NCBI GenBank assembly: GCA_039808365.1
Contig: JBDHSX010000001.1
Coordinates: 62,001 to 126,000, forward strand
Direction: 5' to 3'
Origin: 62-47 sp039808365
Lineage (GTDB): Bacteria; Pseudomonadota; Alphaproteobacteria; Rhizobiales; Xanthobacteraceae
Length of the DNA stretch: 64,000 nt
The notes under the pieces are model-generated. The model was not told the origin of the DNA and did not search any database. It saw only the letters and a list, made by a program, of their open reading frames with translations. The translations under genes were made by a program, and so were the position numbers. This document shows, one piece after another, positions 54,425-63,933 of the stretch (the first letter of the stretch is position 1; the number at the start of each line of letters is the position of its first letter).

Positions 54425-55399
54425 TCAGGGCTGTTGCGGCGCGTCGGCGGCGCGATTTGTGAGGTAGAGTCCGAGGAGGATCAGCGCGAATCCGATCAGG
54501 TGAAACCAGGCGATTCGCTCGCCGAGAAACAGTGCGGCCAGCACCGTGGAAGTTATCGGTGACAGATACAGGAACGGCCCTGCGCGCGCGGCGCCGAGAC
54601 GTGTCGCTCCAAAGATCCACAACAGGTTCGCAATCAGGGTTGGCCCCAGCGCCAGATACAGCATCGCGATGACGGTGTTGGGCGCGGCTTCGCCGCTGAG
54701 GAACGGATCGCTCCCGCCGGTCACGAGGAAATGCAGATAGAACGGCATCATGACCCCGAGGACGCCCGACCATGCCGCAATCGTCGTCAGACTGAGCACC
54801 GAAATGTTGAGGGCGCGGAATTTCAGCGCCACCGTGAACCCCGCGAACAGGATCGCGGCGATCAGCGACCAGACGTTGCCAAGCTGAAATTGCAAACCGA
54901 ATACATGATCGAGCGTGCCCTTGAAGAGGATGAGGCAGGTTCCGGCCAGTGCGATGACAACGCCGACATTGCGCAGCCACACCGAGCGGGCCATGCCGAG
55001 AGCATAGGACAGGAACACGACCCATACCGGCGTGGTGGAGTTGAGCAGGCCGACCTCCAGCGCCGTGCTGTGATAAGCGCCCGCCAGCAGGAAGATCGAG
55101 AACAGGCCGATGCCGATCGCGCCGAGACATATGAGGAAGATCAGGTTGGCGCGAATGTTGGGCCAATCCCTCCGCAGCGTCGGCCACACGAATGGGGTCA
55201 GCAGGAGCAGCGACAGCATCCAGCGCCACAACACCACCGAAGGCAGTGGAATGTCGGTATGTATGGCTCGGGCGACAACGTGGTTGCTGCCCCACAGCAT
55301 CGCGGTGGCGACCAGCGCCAAGACCGCCGTGGCCGTGCCGGCGGATCGCGGTGGTGAAGCGGCGGCGATACGCGGACTGTTTTCATCGGTGCCGGCCAT
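54425..55399 (-). CDS. EamA/DMT-superfamily transporter
   Basis: 324-residue membrane protein with ten predicted membrane segments in two EamA repeats. Typical marks are LVATAMLWGSNHVVARAIHT, LLNSTTPVWVVFLSYALGM, and in the second repeat LTTIAAWSGVLGVM and RAGPFLYLSPITSTVLAALF then LGERIAW. It probably exports or imports a small metabolite or amino acid. It converges with the GntR gene with only five bases between them, and is separated by 45 bases from the ABC-permease gene upstream, so it may be read from that operon. Confidence 0.87.
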   Translation of the reverse strand: MAGTDENSPRIAAASPPRSAGTATAVLALVATAMLWGSNHVVARAIHTDIPLPSVVLWRWMLSLLLLTPFVWPTLRRDWPNIRANLIFLICLGAIGIGLFSIFLLAGAYHSTALEVGLLNSTTPVWVVFLSYALGMARSVWLRNVGVVIALAGTCLILFKGTLDHVFGLQFQLGNVWSLIAAILFAGFTVALKFRALNISVLSLTTIAAWSGVLGVMMPFYLHFLVTGGSDPFLSGEAAPNTVIAMLYLALGPTLIANLLWIFGATRLGAARAGPFLYLSPITSTVLAALFLGERIAWFHLIGFALILLGLYLTNRAADAPQQP

Positions 55400-55444
55400 C
55401 GTGATACTCGAACTTCGGGCGACCTGCGGATGGCCGGGTGAGCG

Positions 55445-56233
55445 TCAGGGCGCCGCGGCGTGGCCGGTGCGTTGTGAGACATGCCAGGGCAGCGCCAGTC
55501 GCTCCATGAACTCGATGATGTAGAACAGGACGGTGCCCAATAGGCCGAGCAGGATCAGGCAGACGAACACCCGCGGCGTATCGAACTGGCCTTGCGCGGT
55601 CAGAATGGCGAAGCCGAGCCCGTCCGAGCCGGCGACGAACTCGCCGACGATGGTGCCGACCAGCGCGAACGAGATCGCCACTTTCAGGCCCGCGAAGATA
55701 CTGGGCAACGCGTTGGGAAGCCGAATCTTGCGCAGGATGGCGAAGGACGAGGCGCGGCTGGCGCGCGCGAGGTTGATCATGTCGGGATCGACCGAGCGCA
55801 ACCCCAGCACCGCATCGATGATGATCGAGAAGATCGCCAGCATCAGCGCGATGGCGATCTTCGGTTCGATTCCGGTGCCCATCCACAAAACGAACAGCGG
55901 CGCCAAAGCCACTTTCGGCACGCTGTTGAGCGCCACCAGCAAGGTATAGACGGTTCGTTCCAGGAATTTCGAATGGACGATGCCGACGGCGAGGGTGAGG
56001 CCGATCGCCACCGCGAGCGCGAAGCCGGCGACCGTCGTGGAGAGCGTCGAAAGCGATTGCTGGAGGAAGTAGCCCGGCGAAAGCAGAAATTCGCGCCAGA
56101 TCAGGCTCGGCGCCGGAAGGATGATCGGTGGCGGGCGCAACACGAACACCGCCGCTTCCCATAGCAGCAGCGCGCCGACCAGCACCATGAGAACCATGCC
56201 GCTTTCATGCAGCGACTGGAATTTGCGCATCAT
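55445..56233 (-). CDS. ABC transporter permease (SsuC/TauC family)
   Basis: 262-residue permease with six membrane segments. The family coupling motif region is DPDMINLARASRASSFAILR then KIRLPNALPSIFAGLKVAIS, with VGEFVAGSDGLGFAI following. It starts three bases after the ATPase stop. It forms the channel of an NMT1/sulfonate/pyrimidine-type importer with the two genes upstream. Confidence 0.9.
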   Translation of the reverse strand: MMRKFQSLHESGMVLMVLVGALLLWEAAVFVLRPPPIILPAPSLIWREFLLSPGYFLQQSLSTLSTTVAGFALAVAIGLTLAVGIVHSKFLERTVYTLLVALNSVPKVALAPLFVLWMGTGIEPKIAIALMLAIFSIIIDAVLGLRSVDPDMINLARASRASSFAILRKIRLPNALPSIFAGLKVAISFALVGTIVGEFVAGSDGLGFAILTAQGQFDTPRVFVCLILLGLLGTVLFYIIEFMERLALPWHVSQRTGHAAAP

Positions 56234-56236
56234 GGG

Positions 56237-57067
56237 TTAACCGTCCTTCAGCAGGCCGAGACTGGTGAAGAGTTGCCGGATGTGCCCCACATAATGGGCG
56301 AATTCGGCCGTCTCGCGGATCGCGAGGTGTCGTGGCCGCGGCAGGTCGATATCGATCACCTCGATGATCCGGCCGGGATTGCGGTCCATCATCACCACGC
56401 GATCGGACAGGAAGATGGCTTCGGCGATGCCATGGGTGACGAACGCCACGGTCTTGCGCGTGTCTTGCCAGATACGCGCCAGTTCCAGATTGAGATCATC
56501 GCGGGTCATGGCGTCCAGCGCGCCGAACGGCTCGTCCATCAGCAGAAGTTCGGGGTCGCACAACAAAGCGCGGCAGATCGCGGCGCGCTGCCGCATTCCG
56601 CCGGACAATTCCCACGGATGGCGATCTTCGTATCCCTTCAGACCGAAGCGCCACAGGAGCTGCAATGCGCGGTCGCGCATCGATGCCGTGGGGATGTGCG
56701 CGAACTCCGCCGTGATCAACACGTTGTCGAGCACCGTCCGCCAGTCCAGCAGGACATCGCGCTGGAACACCATGCCGAGGCGGTCCGGTGGTCCATTCAA
56801 GGGCTTGCCCTGGATCTGGATCTGTCCCGACGTCGGCTTTTCGAGCCCTGCGATGCACTTGAGCAGGGTCGACTTGCCGCAGCCGCTGGGGCCGAGAATC
56901 GAAATGAACTCGCTCTCGCGAATATCAAGCTCGATTCCTTCGAGCGCGTGGACGGCGCCTTTCAGCGACCCGTATGACTTTCCAACTTGGCGGATTGCCA
57001 CGTAGGCGGGCTTCGCGACCGGGTGAGGGGGCCGGCCTGGCCCCGCAGCCATCCCGTTCGTTGTCAT
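56237..57067 (-). CDS. ABC transporter ATP-binding protein (SsuB/TauB family)
   Basis: 276-residue ATPase: Walker A GPSGCGKST, Q-loop GMVFQRDVLLDWRTVLDNV, signature LSGGMRQRAAICRAL, Walker B LLLMDEPFGALDAMT and switch histidine FVTHGIAEA. The ATG at 57067 lies 16 bases after the binding-protein stop; the longer frame overlaps that gene. It drives import together with the SsuC-like permease. Confidence 0.9.
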   Translation of the reverse strand: MTTNGMAAGPGRPPHPVAKPAYVAIRQVGKSYGSLKGAVHALEGIELDIRESEFISILGPSGCGKSTLLKCIAGLEKPTSGQIQIQGKPLNGPPDRLGMVFQRDVLLDWRTVLDNVLITAEFAHIPTASMRDRALQLLWRFGLKGYEDRHPWELSGGMRQRAAICRALLCDPELLLMDEPFGALDAMTRDDLNLELARIWQDTRKTVAFVTHGIAEAIFLSDRVVMMDRNPGRIIEVIDIDLPRPRHLAIRETAEFAHYVGHIRQLFTSLGLLKDG

Positions 57068-57083
57068 CGTGTCGTCCGCCGCG

Positions 57084-58094
57084 TCAATTGATGAAAACAT
57101 TGGTGTAGTAGTCCGAGGCCTTCCAACCCGGTTGGATCACCTTCGCCTTCTCCATCACCTTCAGCGCCTTGTTCCAATCCTCCTCGGCTTGCCAGCCGAT
57201 CGGCTTGCCCTTGGTGGCCGGGGTGTCGAAGAACTTGATGGTCAGCTTGATCTGCTCGATCAACACGTTGCGATCCAGCTTGGCGCCGGGCCGCTGATGA
57301 ATCATGGCATCCGCGCCCTCGGCCTCGTGGCCGTCGCGCAGATAAGCCCAGGCCTTTTGCTGAATGTTCACCAGTTTCTTCAGGGCATCCTTGCGGGCCT
57401 CCAGCGTATCGTCGCGAACGATCAGCCCGTAACTCGGAAAGAACACCCCGGCATCCTCGGCGAGCACCGACTTGGAGGGGCGCGATGCCTCGGCGACCGG
57501 CAGGGCCGACGGATCGGTGGACATCAGGCCGTCGGCGCGCTTCGCCGTGTAAGTGCCCCATAGCGCGGCCGGATCGACGAACAGGATGTTCGCGGTCTTG
57601 CGGTCGAGCCCGCCCTGCGCCAGCCAATAGTCGATGAAGGGGGCCCAGGGGCTGGCGGCGAAGACGACGAGGGTCTTGCCCTTGAAGTCTTCAACCTTCT
57701 TGATCGGAGAGTCGCGATCGACCAGCACCGAGAGGTCGGTGCGCCGTCCCCATCCGGCGATGCTGGTGACCGTCGCGCCGTTGGCGCGCGCCTGCGGCAG
57801 CAACCCGAGCTGAACCTGTCCGACGTCGACCTGCTTGGCGTTGACAAGCTGCAAGGTGTTGCCGGAGCCCCGGCCGTCCTGAATGTCGACGTCGAGGCCG
57901 GCTTCCTTGAACCAGCCCTTGTCCTGCGCCAGATGCAGCGCGGCCTGAACGCCCCAGGGCGAGAAATCTAGGCGAACCGACAGTTTTTCCTGCTGGGCGT
58001 GCGCCGGAGCGGAAAGCCATGCGCTTCCCAGAAGCGCCAATGCCAGCAACAAGCCGCGTCCCGGCCCGGTTCGATATGCACGACCTGCGAACAT
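57084..58094 (-). CDS. ABC transporter substrate-binding protein (NMT1/SsuA-like)
   Basis: 336-residue periplasmic binding protein of the NMT1/THI5-like family. The signal peptide ends near PAHAQQE (about residue 35). The mature part begins LSVRLDFSPWGVQAALHLAQ and continues DKGWFKEAGLDVDIQDGRGS, with VDVGQVQLGLLPQARANGA and LVVFAASPWAPFIDYWLAQ. The ATG at 58094 has GGAGGAAGG in front. Ligands of this family include pyrimidines, hydantoins, nitrate and sulfonates. The divergent hyuAB genes suggest a cyclic amide or a related ring compound. Confidence 0.88.
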   Translation of the reverse strand: MFAGRAYRTGPGRGLLLALALLGSAWLSAPAHAQQEKLSVRLDFSPWGVQAALHLAQDKGWFKEAGLDVDIQDGRGSGNTLQLVNAKQVDVGQVQLGLLPQARANGATVTSIAGWGRRTDLSVLVDRDSPIKKVEDFKGKTLVVFAASPWAPFIDYWLAQGGLDRKTANILFVDPAALWGTYTAKRADGLMSTDPSALPVAEASRPSKSVLAEDAGVFFPSYGLIVRDDTLEARKDALKKLVNIQQKAWAYLRDGHEAEGADAMIHQRPGAKLDRNVLIEQIKLTIKFFDTPATKGKPIGWQAEEDWNKALKVMEKAKVIQPGWKASDYYTNVFIN

Positions 58095-58175
58095 TCCTTC
58101 CTCCCCTGGTTTCTCGTTTGATAGACTATACGGTTCAATATCGGTTGCAAGAAATTTTTCAATGGTCGTTATTTT

Positions 58176-58193
58176 ATGGCTCGATAAAGCCAT
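58176..58193. promoter_or_regulatory. candidate operator ATGGCT-CGATAA-AGCCAT
   Basis: A perfect inverted repeat with 6-base arms and a 6-base spacer, at the middle of the AT-rich 161-base region between the ABC-transporter operon and the divergent hyuAB operon. A TTGACG (58196-58201) sits next to it as a possible -35 for hyuA. A TetR regulator encoded at the end of the hyu group is the likely binder. Confidence 0.35.
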
Positions 58194-58255
58194 TCTTGAC
58201 GGGCATCGAGATATATACTAACCAATCGGTACAATAAGAATTTTGGGAGAATGTG

Positions 58256-60379
58256 GTGAAAGTCCCTGTTTCCGCAGCCTCTTCGCGCGGCGCGCGCATT
58301 GGTGTCGATATTGGCGGCACCTTCACCGACCTCGCGTTGATCGATCATTCGGGGCGGGTTGTTCACCGCAAGGTGTCATCGAGTCCGGCCGCCCCGGAGG
58401 CCGCGGTCCTTGAAGGTGTCACCGCCATCATTGCCGATGCCGGAATAGCCGCGGCCGATATCGTCGAGGTGGTTCACGGCACGACGGTCGGTTCGAACAC
58501 GCTGCTGCAAAAGGTCGGCGCCGCGACGGGCCTGATCACCACCCGCGGGTTTCGCGACGTGCTTGAGATCGGGCGGTTGCGGACGCCGGGCATGTTCGAT
58601 TTGCAGTGGGAGAAGCCGGAAGCCCTGGTGCCGCGCCGGCTCCGGCTCGAAGTCAGCGAGCGCATCCGTTTCGACGGCAGCATTCTGACGCCGCTCGATG
58701 AAGACGATCTGCGCGCCGCCGTCGATCGGCTTGCCGCCGCCGGCGTGGTCTCGATCGCGATCTGCTTCCTCAACAGCTACCGCAATCCGGCGCACGAGCG
58801 CCGCGCGGAGGAACTGATCGCGACCTGGTATCCCGAGATCAAGGTGACGAGCTCCGTCTCGGTGCTGCCGGAAGCCAAGGAATACGAACGCACCAGCACC
58901 ACCGTGGTCAACGCCTATGTCCGGCCGGTGCTGGAGCAGTATCTGTCGCGGCTGGAAAGCGGGCTCGCGAGCATCGGCGTCAACGCGCCGCTATTGGTGT
59001 GCAACTCCAACGGCGCGCTGGCCTCGTCGCAGACCGCGCGGGAGAAGCCGGTGTTCTTCATCTCGTCGGGTCGGGCGGCCGGCGTGGTCGGCGGCGCGCG
59101 ACTGGGCGATTCCGTCGAGACGCGGAATCTCGTGGTGTTCGACATGGGCGGCACCACGGCGTCGGCGTCGCTCGTTCAGGACGGCGAGTTGATCCGCGTC
59201 AGTGAGTACGAATTTCGCGCCGGCATTTCGACGCCGAGCCGCTTCATCAAGGCCGGCGGCTATATGATGAGCGTCCCCGCGGTCGACGTTGCGGAAGTGG
59301 GCTCCGGCGCCGGTTCGATCGCCTATGTCGACGGGGGCGGGTTGATGCGGGTCGGCCCGATTTCCGCCGGCGCCGATCCCGGTCCCGCCTGCTACGGCAG
59401 CGGCGGTGACAAGCCCACCGTGACCGATGCCAATCTGCTGCTCGGCTATTTGCCGCCGGTGCTGGCTGGCGGCTCCCGAACCCTGGATGTCGACGCGGCG
59501 CGGCGCGCGATCGATCGCGCGTTCGGCGGCGCGCTCGGACTGTCCGCCGAACTTGCCGCCCATGGCATCCGCGAAGTGGTCAACGCCAACATGGCCCGCA
59601 CCATACGCGCCGTCACGGTGGAACGTGGCGTCGATCCCCGCGAGTTCACGCTGGTCGCCATCGGCGGCTCGGGGCCGGCCCACGCCGTCGATATCGCGCG
59701 ATTGCTATCGATGCCGCGCATCCTGGTGCCGGCCTCGCCGGGGGTATTCACCGCCATGGGCATGCTGGCGGGCGATGTCGAACGCTATTTCATCCGCGCC
59801 TTTGTCGGCCCCCTGGAGGCGCTCGATCTCGACGCGGCCAAGGCAATACTGGCGGAACTGGAGTCCGGCGCCCGCGAGGCGCTCCGCGCCGAGGGGATCG
59901 CCGACACCGACATGGTGATCACGCCGGAAATCGATATGCGCTTTCGCGGCCAGGAGCTGTCGCTGGCCATTCCATTCACGGCCGACGGCGGAATCGAGAA
60001 GCTGCGCGAAGCATTTCTCTCGGCTTACCGGGCCGTCTACAGTTACTCGTCGTCGGATATGGTGGAAACCGTCAGCATGCGGGTCATCGGCCAGGGAATC
60101 CGGCAAGGCAAGCTCGATTTCCGGGCCATTCGCCATCAGGCGGCCGATGCCAAGCCGAAGTCGCGACGCACGGTCTATTTCGGCGGCGCGCACGGCCATG
60201 TCGAAACTCCGATTTATGACCGTCTGGCGCTGCCGCCACGTCTCGTCGGACCGGCGATTCTCGAAGGCGCCGACGCCACCGTGGTCATTCCGCCGGAAAC
60301 CGTCGCAACCGTCGATGCCAGCCTCAATGTGTTGATCCACCTTGTCGACCCCGCCCCTCATGGAATGTCGCCGTCATGA
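58256..60379 (+). CDS. hyuA: hydantoinase/oxoprolinase family protein, HyuA subunit
   Basis: 707-residue ATP-dependent ring-opening subunit of the HyuA/oxoprolinase-A family. The ASKHA ATP-binding motifs are RIGVDIGGTFTDLALID at the N-terminus, VVHGTTVGSNTLLQK, VFDMGGTTASASLVQDGE and, further on, AGADPGPACYGSGGDKPTVT and VAIGGSGPAHA. The start is GTG at 58256, with GGGAG six bases upstream; a GTG three bases earlier is too close to the site. With HyuB it hydrolyses a cyclic amide such as a hydantoin, 5-oxoproline or lactam, or carboxylates a ketone. Confidence 0.9.
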   Translation: MKVPVSAASSRGARIGVDIGGTFTDLALIDHSGRVVHRKVSSSPAAPEAAVLEGVTAIIADAGIAAADIVEVVHGTTVGSNTLLQKVGAATGLITTRGFRDVLEIGRLRTPGMFDLQWEKPEALVPRRLRLEVSERIRFDGSILTPLDEDDLRAAVDRLAAAGVVSIAICFLNSYRNPAHERRAEELIATWYPEIKVTSSVSVLPEAKEYERTSTTVVNAYVRPVLEQYLSRLESGLASIGVNAPLLVCNSNGALASSQTAREKPVFFISSGRAAGVVGGARLGDSVETRNLVVFDMGGTTASASLVQDGELIRVSEYEFRAGISTPSRFIKAGGYMMSVPAVDVAEVGSGAGSIAYVDGGGLMRVGPISAGADPGPACYGSGGDKPTVTDANLLLGYLPPVLAGGSRTLDVDAARRAIDRAFGGALGLSAELAAHGIREVVNANMARTIRAVTVERGVDPREFTLVAIGGSGPAHAVDIARLLSMPRILVPASPGVFTAMGMLAGDVERYFIRAFVGPLEALDLDAAKAILAELESGAREALRAEGIADTDMVITPEIDMRFRGQELSLAIPFTADGGIEKLREAFLSAYRAVYSYSSSDMVETVSMRVIGQGIRQGKLDFRAIRHQAADAKPKSRRTVYFGGAHGHVETPIYDRLALPPRLVGPAILEGADATVVIPPETVATVDASLNVLIHLVDPAPHGMSPS

Positions 60380-62130
60380 CCCAGTCCAACACTCCCCAGC
60401 ATGACTCTCAGCTCGATCCGGTGACCTTTGCGGTGCTCAAGAGCGCGTTCGAGTCCATCGTCGACGACATGGCCTATACGGTGATGCGCACCGCGCGCTC
60501 TCCGATTGTTCGGGACGTGCTCGATTATTCCACCACCATGTGCGACGCCAAGGGACGAATCCTGGCGCAGGCGAAGACCGTGGCGCTGCATCTCGGCGCC
60601 GTGCCGGATGCGATGGAAGCGCTGCAGCGTCACTACGGCCATGATCTGCATCCCGGGGACGTGATCATCTTCAACGACCCCTATGACGGCGGGATGCATC
60701 TGCCGGACATCTTCATGTTCAAGCCCATCTTTGCCGGGCAGCATCTGTTGGGCTTTGCCGTGGTGATCTGCCACCACTGCGATGTCGGCGGCCGCGTGCC
60801 GGGATCCAATGCCAGCGACTCGACCGAGATTTTCCAGGAAGGCTTGCGGATCCCGCCGCTCAAGCTGTTCGATCGAGGGGTTCGCAACAAGACCCTGTTC
60901 GATATCATCGCCAAGAATGTTCGCCTGCCGGATCTGGTGATCGGCGATCTTGAGGCGCAGCTCGCGACCTGCGCGCTCGGCGAGCGCGAATTCGTGCGTC
61001 TGGTCGGCAAATACGGCGTCGAGGTTCTTGAAGGATTCATCGTCGACCTGCTCGATTACGGCGAGCGGCTGACACGCAAGGCGTTCGCGGCGTGGCCGGA
61101 CGGCACCTATCGCTTCACCGACTATATCGACGGCGACGGCTTCGACGAATCCGCCATCCCGATCAACGTCGCCATCACCGTCGCCGGCGATCATATCAAG
61201 GTCGACTTCGACGGCACGTCGCCGCAGGTTCGCGGGGCGATCAATTCAACGCTGTCATTCACCAAGTCCGCGACCTATCTCGCGGTGCGCTGCATGCTTG
61301 ACAGCGATGTCCCCAACAACGCCGGCGTCTATCGCTGTATCGACGTGTCGGCGCCCGAGGGGTCCGTGCTCAATCCAAAATTTCCCGCGCCGGTCGCGGC
61401 GCGCGCCCTTACCGGCTATCGGGTTGCGGATACCGTCCTTGGCGCGCTGTCGCGCATTGTGCCGGAGCGTGCGGTGGCCGCCGGAGAAGGCGGCAATTCC
61501 GTGGTTTGCCTTGGCGGTTATGACAAGACGACGCGCGAACCCTTCATCCTGGTTGACATGATTAACGGTGCGCTCGGCGCACGCGCCACCAGGGACGGCA
61601 TCGACGCGATCACCAACCCGTCGCAGAACATGTCGAATATGCCGGTGGAAATTCTTGAAGCGACCTATCCGCTCCTCATCGAGGAATATTCGCTGCGCGA
61701 GGACTCCTGTGGCGCAGGTCGGCAGCGCGGCGGGCTCGGGATTATCCGGCAATACCGCTTCCTTGCCGATGAGGCCATTCTGCAACTGCGCGCCGACCGC
61801 TATGAGCATCGGCCTTACGGGCTGTTCGGCGGCGGCGAAGGCGCCCCGTCGCGAAATCTTCTCAGCGCCGGTGGCAATTTCGAGCTGTTGCCGAGCAAGG
61901 TCACGCGAACGGTGCATCGCGACACCGTGATCCGTCACGAGCAAGCGGGCGGGGGAGGCTATGGCGATCCGATGATGCGCCCGCCCGCTGCGGTGCTGGC
62001 CGACGTGCTCGATGGCAAAATTTCGATTTCCTATGCCCGCAGCGGCTTCGGCGTCGTGGTCCGCGATGGCGTCGTCGACGAACAGGCCACCGCGCGGCTG
62101 CGCGCCGAGCATGAAGGAGCGCCGGCATGA
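60376..62130 (+). CDS. hyuB: hydantoinase/oxoprolinase family protein, HyuB subunit
   Basis: 584-residue partner of HyuA. Family marks include LDPVTFAVLKSAFESIVDDM then AYTVMRTARSPIVRD, FNDPYDGGMHLPD, the metal-site region VICHHCDVGGRVPGS, and the late SCGAGRQRGGLGIIRQY and FGGGEGAPS. The ATG overlaps the hyuA stop (ATGA). The pair forms one enzyme; which ring it opens is not shown by sequence. Confidence 0.91.
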   Translation: MTQSNTPQHDSQLDPVTFAVLKSAFESIVDDMAYTVMRTARSPIVRDVLDYSTTMCDAKGRILAQAKTVALHLGAVPDAMEALQRHYGHDLHPGDVIIFNDPYDGGMHLPDIFMFKPIFAGQHLLGFAVVICHHCDVGGRVPGSNASDSTEIFQEGLRIPPLKLFDRGVRNKTLFDIIAKNVRLPDLVIGDLEAQLATCALGEREFVRLVGKYGVEVLEGFIVDLLDYGERLTRKAFAAWPDGTYRFTDYIDGDGFDESAIPINVAITVAGDHIKVDFDGTSPQVRGAINSTLSFTKSATYLAVRCMLDSDVPNNAGVYRCIDVSAPEGSVLNPKFPAPVAARALTGYRVADTVLGALSRIVPERAVAAGEGGNSVVCLGGYDKTTREPFILVDMINGALGARATRDGIDAITNPSQNMSNMPVEILEATYPLLIEEYSLREDSCGAGRQRGGLGIIRQYRFLADEAILQLRADRYEHRPYGLFGGGEGAPSRNLLSAGGNFELLPSKVTRTVHRDTVIRHEQAGGGGYGDPMMRPPAAVLADVLDGKISISYARSGFGVVVRDGVVDEQATARLRAEHEGAPA

Positions 62131-62990
62131 GCGACCTGTCGCGTTTCGCCATCAATCAGATCACCACTCGGAATCTGTCGCTCGATATGGCGGTGGAAAC
62201 CTATGCACGCCACGGCGTCGGCGGCATCGGCGTATGGATGGATTATCTCGACGCCGCCGGCGTCGCGGCCGGCGCAAGGCGGATTCGTGATGCCGGTCTG
62301 TTTGTGCCGTGCCTTTGCACCAGCGCATGGGTCAACCTGGCCGATCCGGCGGCCTATCGCGCCGCGCTGGACGAAAATCGGCGACGGCTTGACGCCGCCG
62401 CGACGATCGGAGCCCCGACGCTGGTGGTGGTGCCCGGCAGTCTGGCGGCGGGCGAGCGCGATCTTGTCGCCGCGCGGCAGCGGGTCGCGGATGCGCTGGC
62501 CGAGCTTCTGCCTCACGCGCTGGCCGCCGGCGTCAAGATCGGCCTTGAGCCGCTGCATCCGATGTTCGCCGGCGATCGTTCATGCCTTAACACCTTCGCC
62601 CAGTGTCTCGAATTATGCGATCGTCTTGGCGAGGGAACGGGGTTGGTCGCGGACGTCTATCATTGCTGGTGGGACCCTGAATTTCCCAAGGGACTTGTGG
62701 CCGCCGGGGCCGAGCGGCTGCTGACGTTTCATCTGTCGGATTGGCTGACGCCGACCCGTGATGTCTATCAGGACCGTGGAATGGTGGGAGACGGTGTGAT
62801 CGATCACGCTTACTACCGCGATCTGCTTGACCGGATCGGCTACGATGGACCGATCGAGATCGAGATCTTTTCCAAGCTGGACTGGTGGCAGCGCGACGGC
62901 GACGAAGTCGTTCAGGTCTGCGTCGAGAGATGCGCGCCGTTGGTCGCGCCGCGTGTCAGGCAGCCGTCCGCGACGGCTCTTCGCGCATGA
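62127..62990 (+). CDS. TIM-barrel sugar-phosphate isomerase/epimerase-like protein
   Basis: 287-residue AP-endonuclease-2-like TIM barrel. Metal-binding residues typical of the family are visible: glutamate in KIGLEPLHPMF, aspartate and histidine in LVADVYHCWWDPEF, then LTFHLSDWLTPTRD and the final IEIEIFSKLDWW. The ATG overlaps the hyuB stop (ATGA). Such enzymes isomerise or epimerise small hydroxy acids or sugars, and here it may process the product of the HyuAB reaction; this is inference. Confidence 0.83.
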   Translation: MSDLSRFAINQITTRNLSLDMAVETYARHGVGGIGVWMDYLDAAGVAAGARRIRDAGLFVPCLCTSAWVNLADPAAYRAALDENRRRLDAAATIGAPTLVVVPGSLAAGERDLVAARQRVADALAELLPHALAAGVKIGLEPLHPMFAGDRSCLNTFAQCLELCDRLGEGTGLVADVYHCWWDPEFPKGLVAAGAERLLTFHLSDWLTPTRDVYQDRGMVGDGVIDHAYYRDLLDRIGYDGPIEIEIFSKLDWWQRDGDEVVQVCVERCAPLVAPRVRQPSATALRA

Positions 62991-63207
62991 CGGGATGAGC
63001 GGCCGGCTCAAGCCAATTCATTGACGATGCGTGTAATTTGCCTTCGATGGTTGGCGCATCGGAGGCGTCGGAATCGTTCTGGATCAGTCGATCGGATCGC
63101 CGAAAGCCGCGCGTGCGCGTCGCGGTCGGCTTGATCGCGAATTTCTGGGCTATAAGGACTGACGGGCGCCATCGATGACAGCGATTCGGTGAGCGACCGG
63201 TTTCTCG

Positions 63208-63933
63208 ATGAAGGGATTCGTGGCCGCTATGTCCAAGTCTCCGAGCGCGAAGCCGCGGATACGTAACGCGCGGCAGACCCAAGACAAAATTCTTGCCGCC
63301 GCGCATGCGGAATTTGCCCGCAAGGGGTACGAAGGTGCGCGCGTCGACGCCATCGCCAATCGTGCGAAAGTCAGCAAGAATCTGCTCTATCACTACTTTC
63401 GTTCGAAGGAAGAACTTTACATTCGAGCTCTGGAACGCACCTACGCCACCCTTCGGCGGCGACAGAACGAAGTCTCCCTCGTTGGTCTTGATCCGATTGA
63501 GGCGATGCGTTTGTTGTGCGAGAGCACGTTTCAGACATTTATCGACGACCCGACCGTGATCTCGATGTTGAACACCGAGAATCTTCATCGCGGCAAGTAC
63601 ATCACGAAATCGCACACGATATTTCCGCTCTATAACGATCTTGGCGTTCTGCTGAACAACATCTTGCAGCAAGGCGTCAAGCGCGGCGTCTTCCGCGACG
63701 ATATCGATCCGACCGATCTCTATATCTCGATTTCGTCGCTCGGCTACTTTTACCTGTCCAATCGCTACACATTATCGCTGCTCTTCGACCGAGATTTAAT
63801 GCAGCCCGACATCCTCGAACGACGCAAGGCCCATATCGTTGATGTCATTCTGTCCTATCTGACGTTTGGACTAACGGACGCGGCACCCACGTCTCGGTCC
63901 GCCCTTCAAGCCGGGGAAAAGTCGCAATCCTGA
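63208..63933 (+). CDS. TetR-family regulator beside hyuAB
   Basis: 241-residue regulator (ATG at 63208; an ATG at 63229 is also in frame). The TetR helix-turn-helix is at about 28-75 (ILAAAHAEFARKGYEGARVD, then AIANRAKVSKNLLYHYFRSK). The C-terminal part has the helical pattern of the TetR C domain (LGVLLNNILQQGVKRGVFRD). It lies 217 bases after the isomerase-like gene and probably regulates the hyu and ABC-transporter operons. Confidence 0.87.
   Translation: MKGFVAAMSKSPSAKPRIRNARQTQDKILAAAHAEFARKGYEGARVDAIANRAKVSKNLLYHYFRSKEELYIRALERTYATLRRRQNEVSLVGLDPIEAMRLLCESTFQTFIDDPTVISMLNTENLHRGKYITKSHTIFPLYNDLGVLLNNILQQGVKRGVFRDDIDPTDLYISISSLGYFYLSNRYTLSLLFDRDLMQPDILERRKAHIVDVILSYLTFGLTDAAPTSRSALQAGEKSQS

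Noticed and set aside
58211..58235. ACC-AATC-GGT as a TetR operator near the hyuA start
   Set aside because: Only three bases per arm are symmetric; the repeat at 58176-58193 is much stronger.
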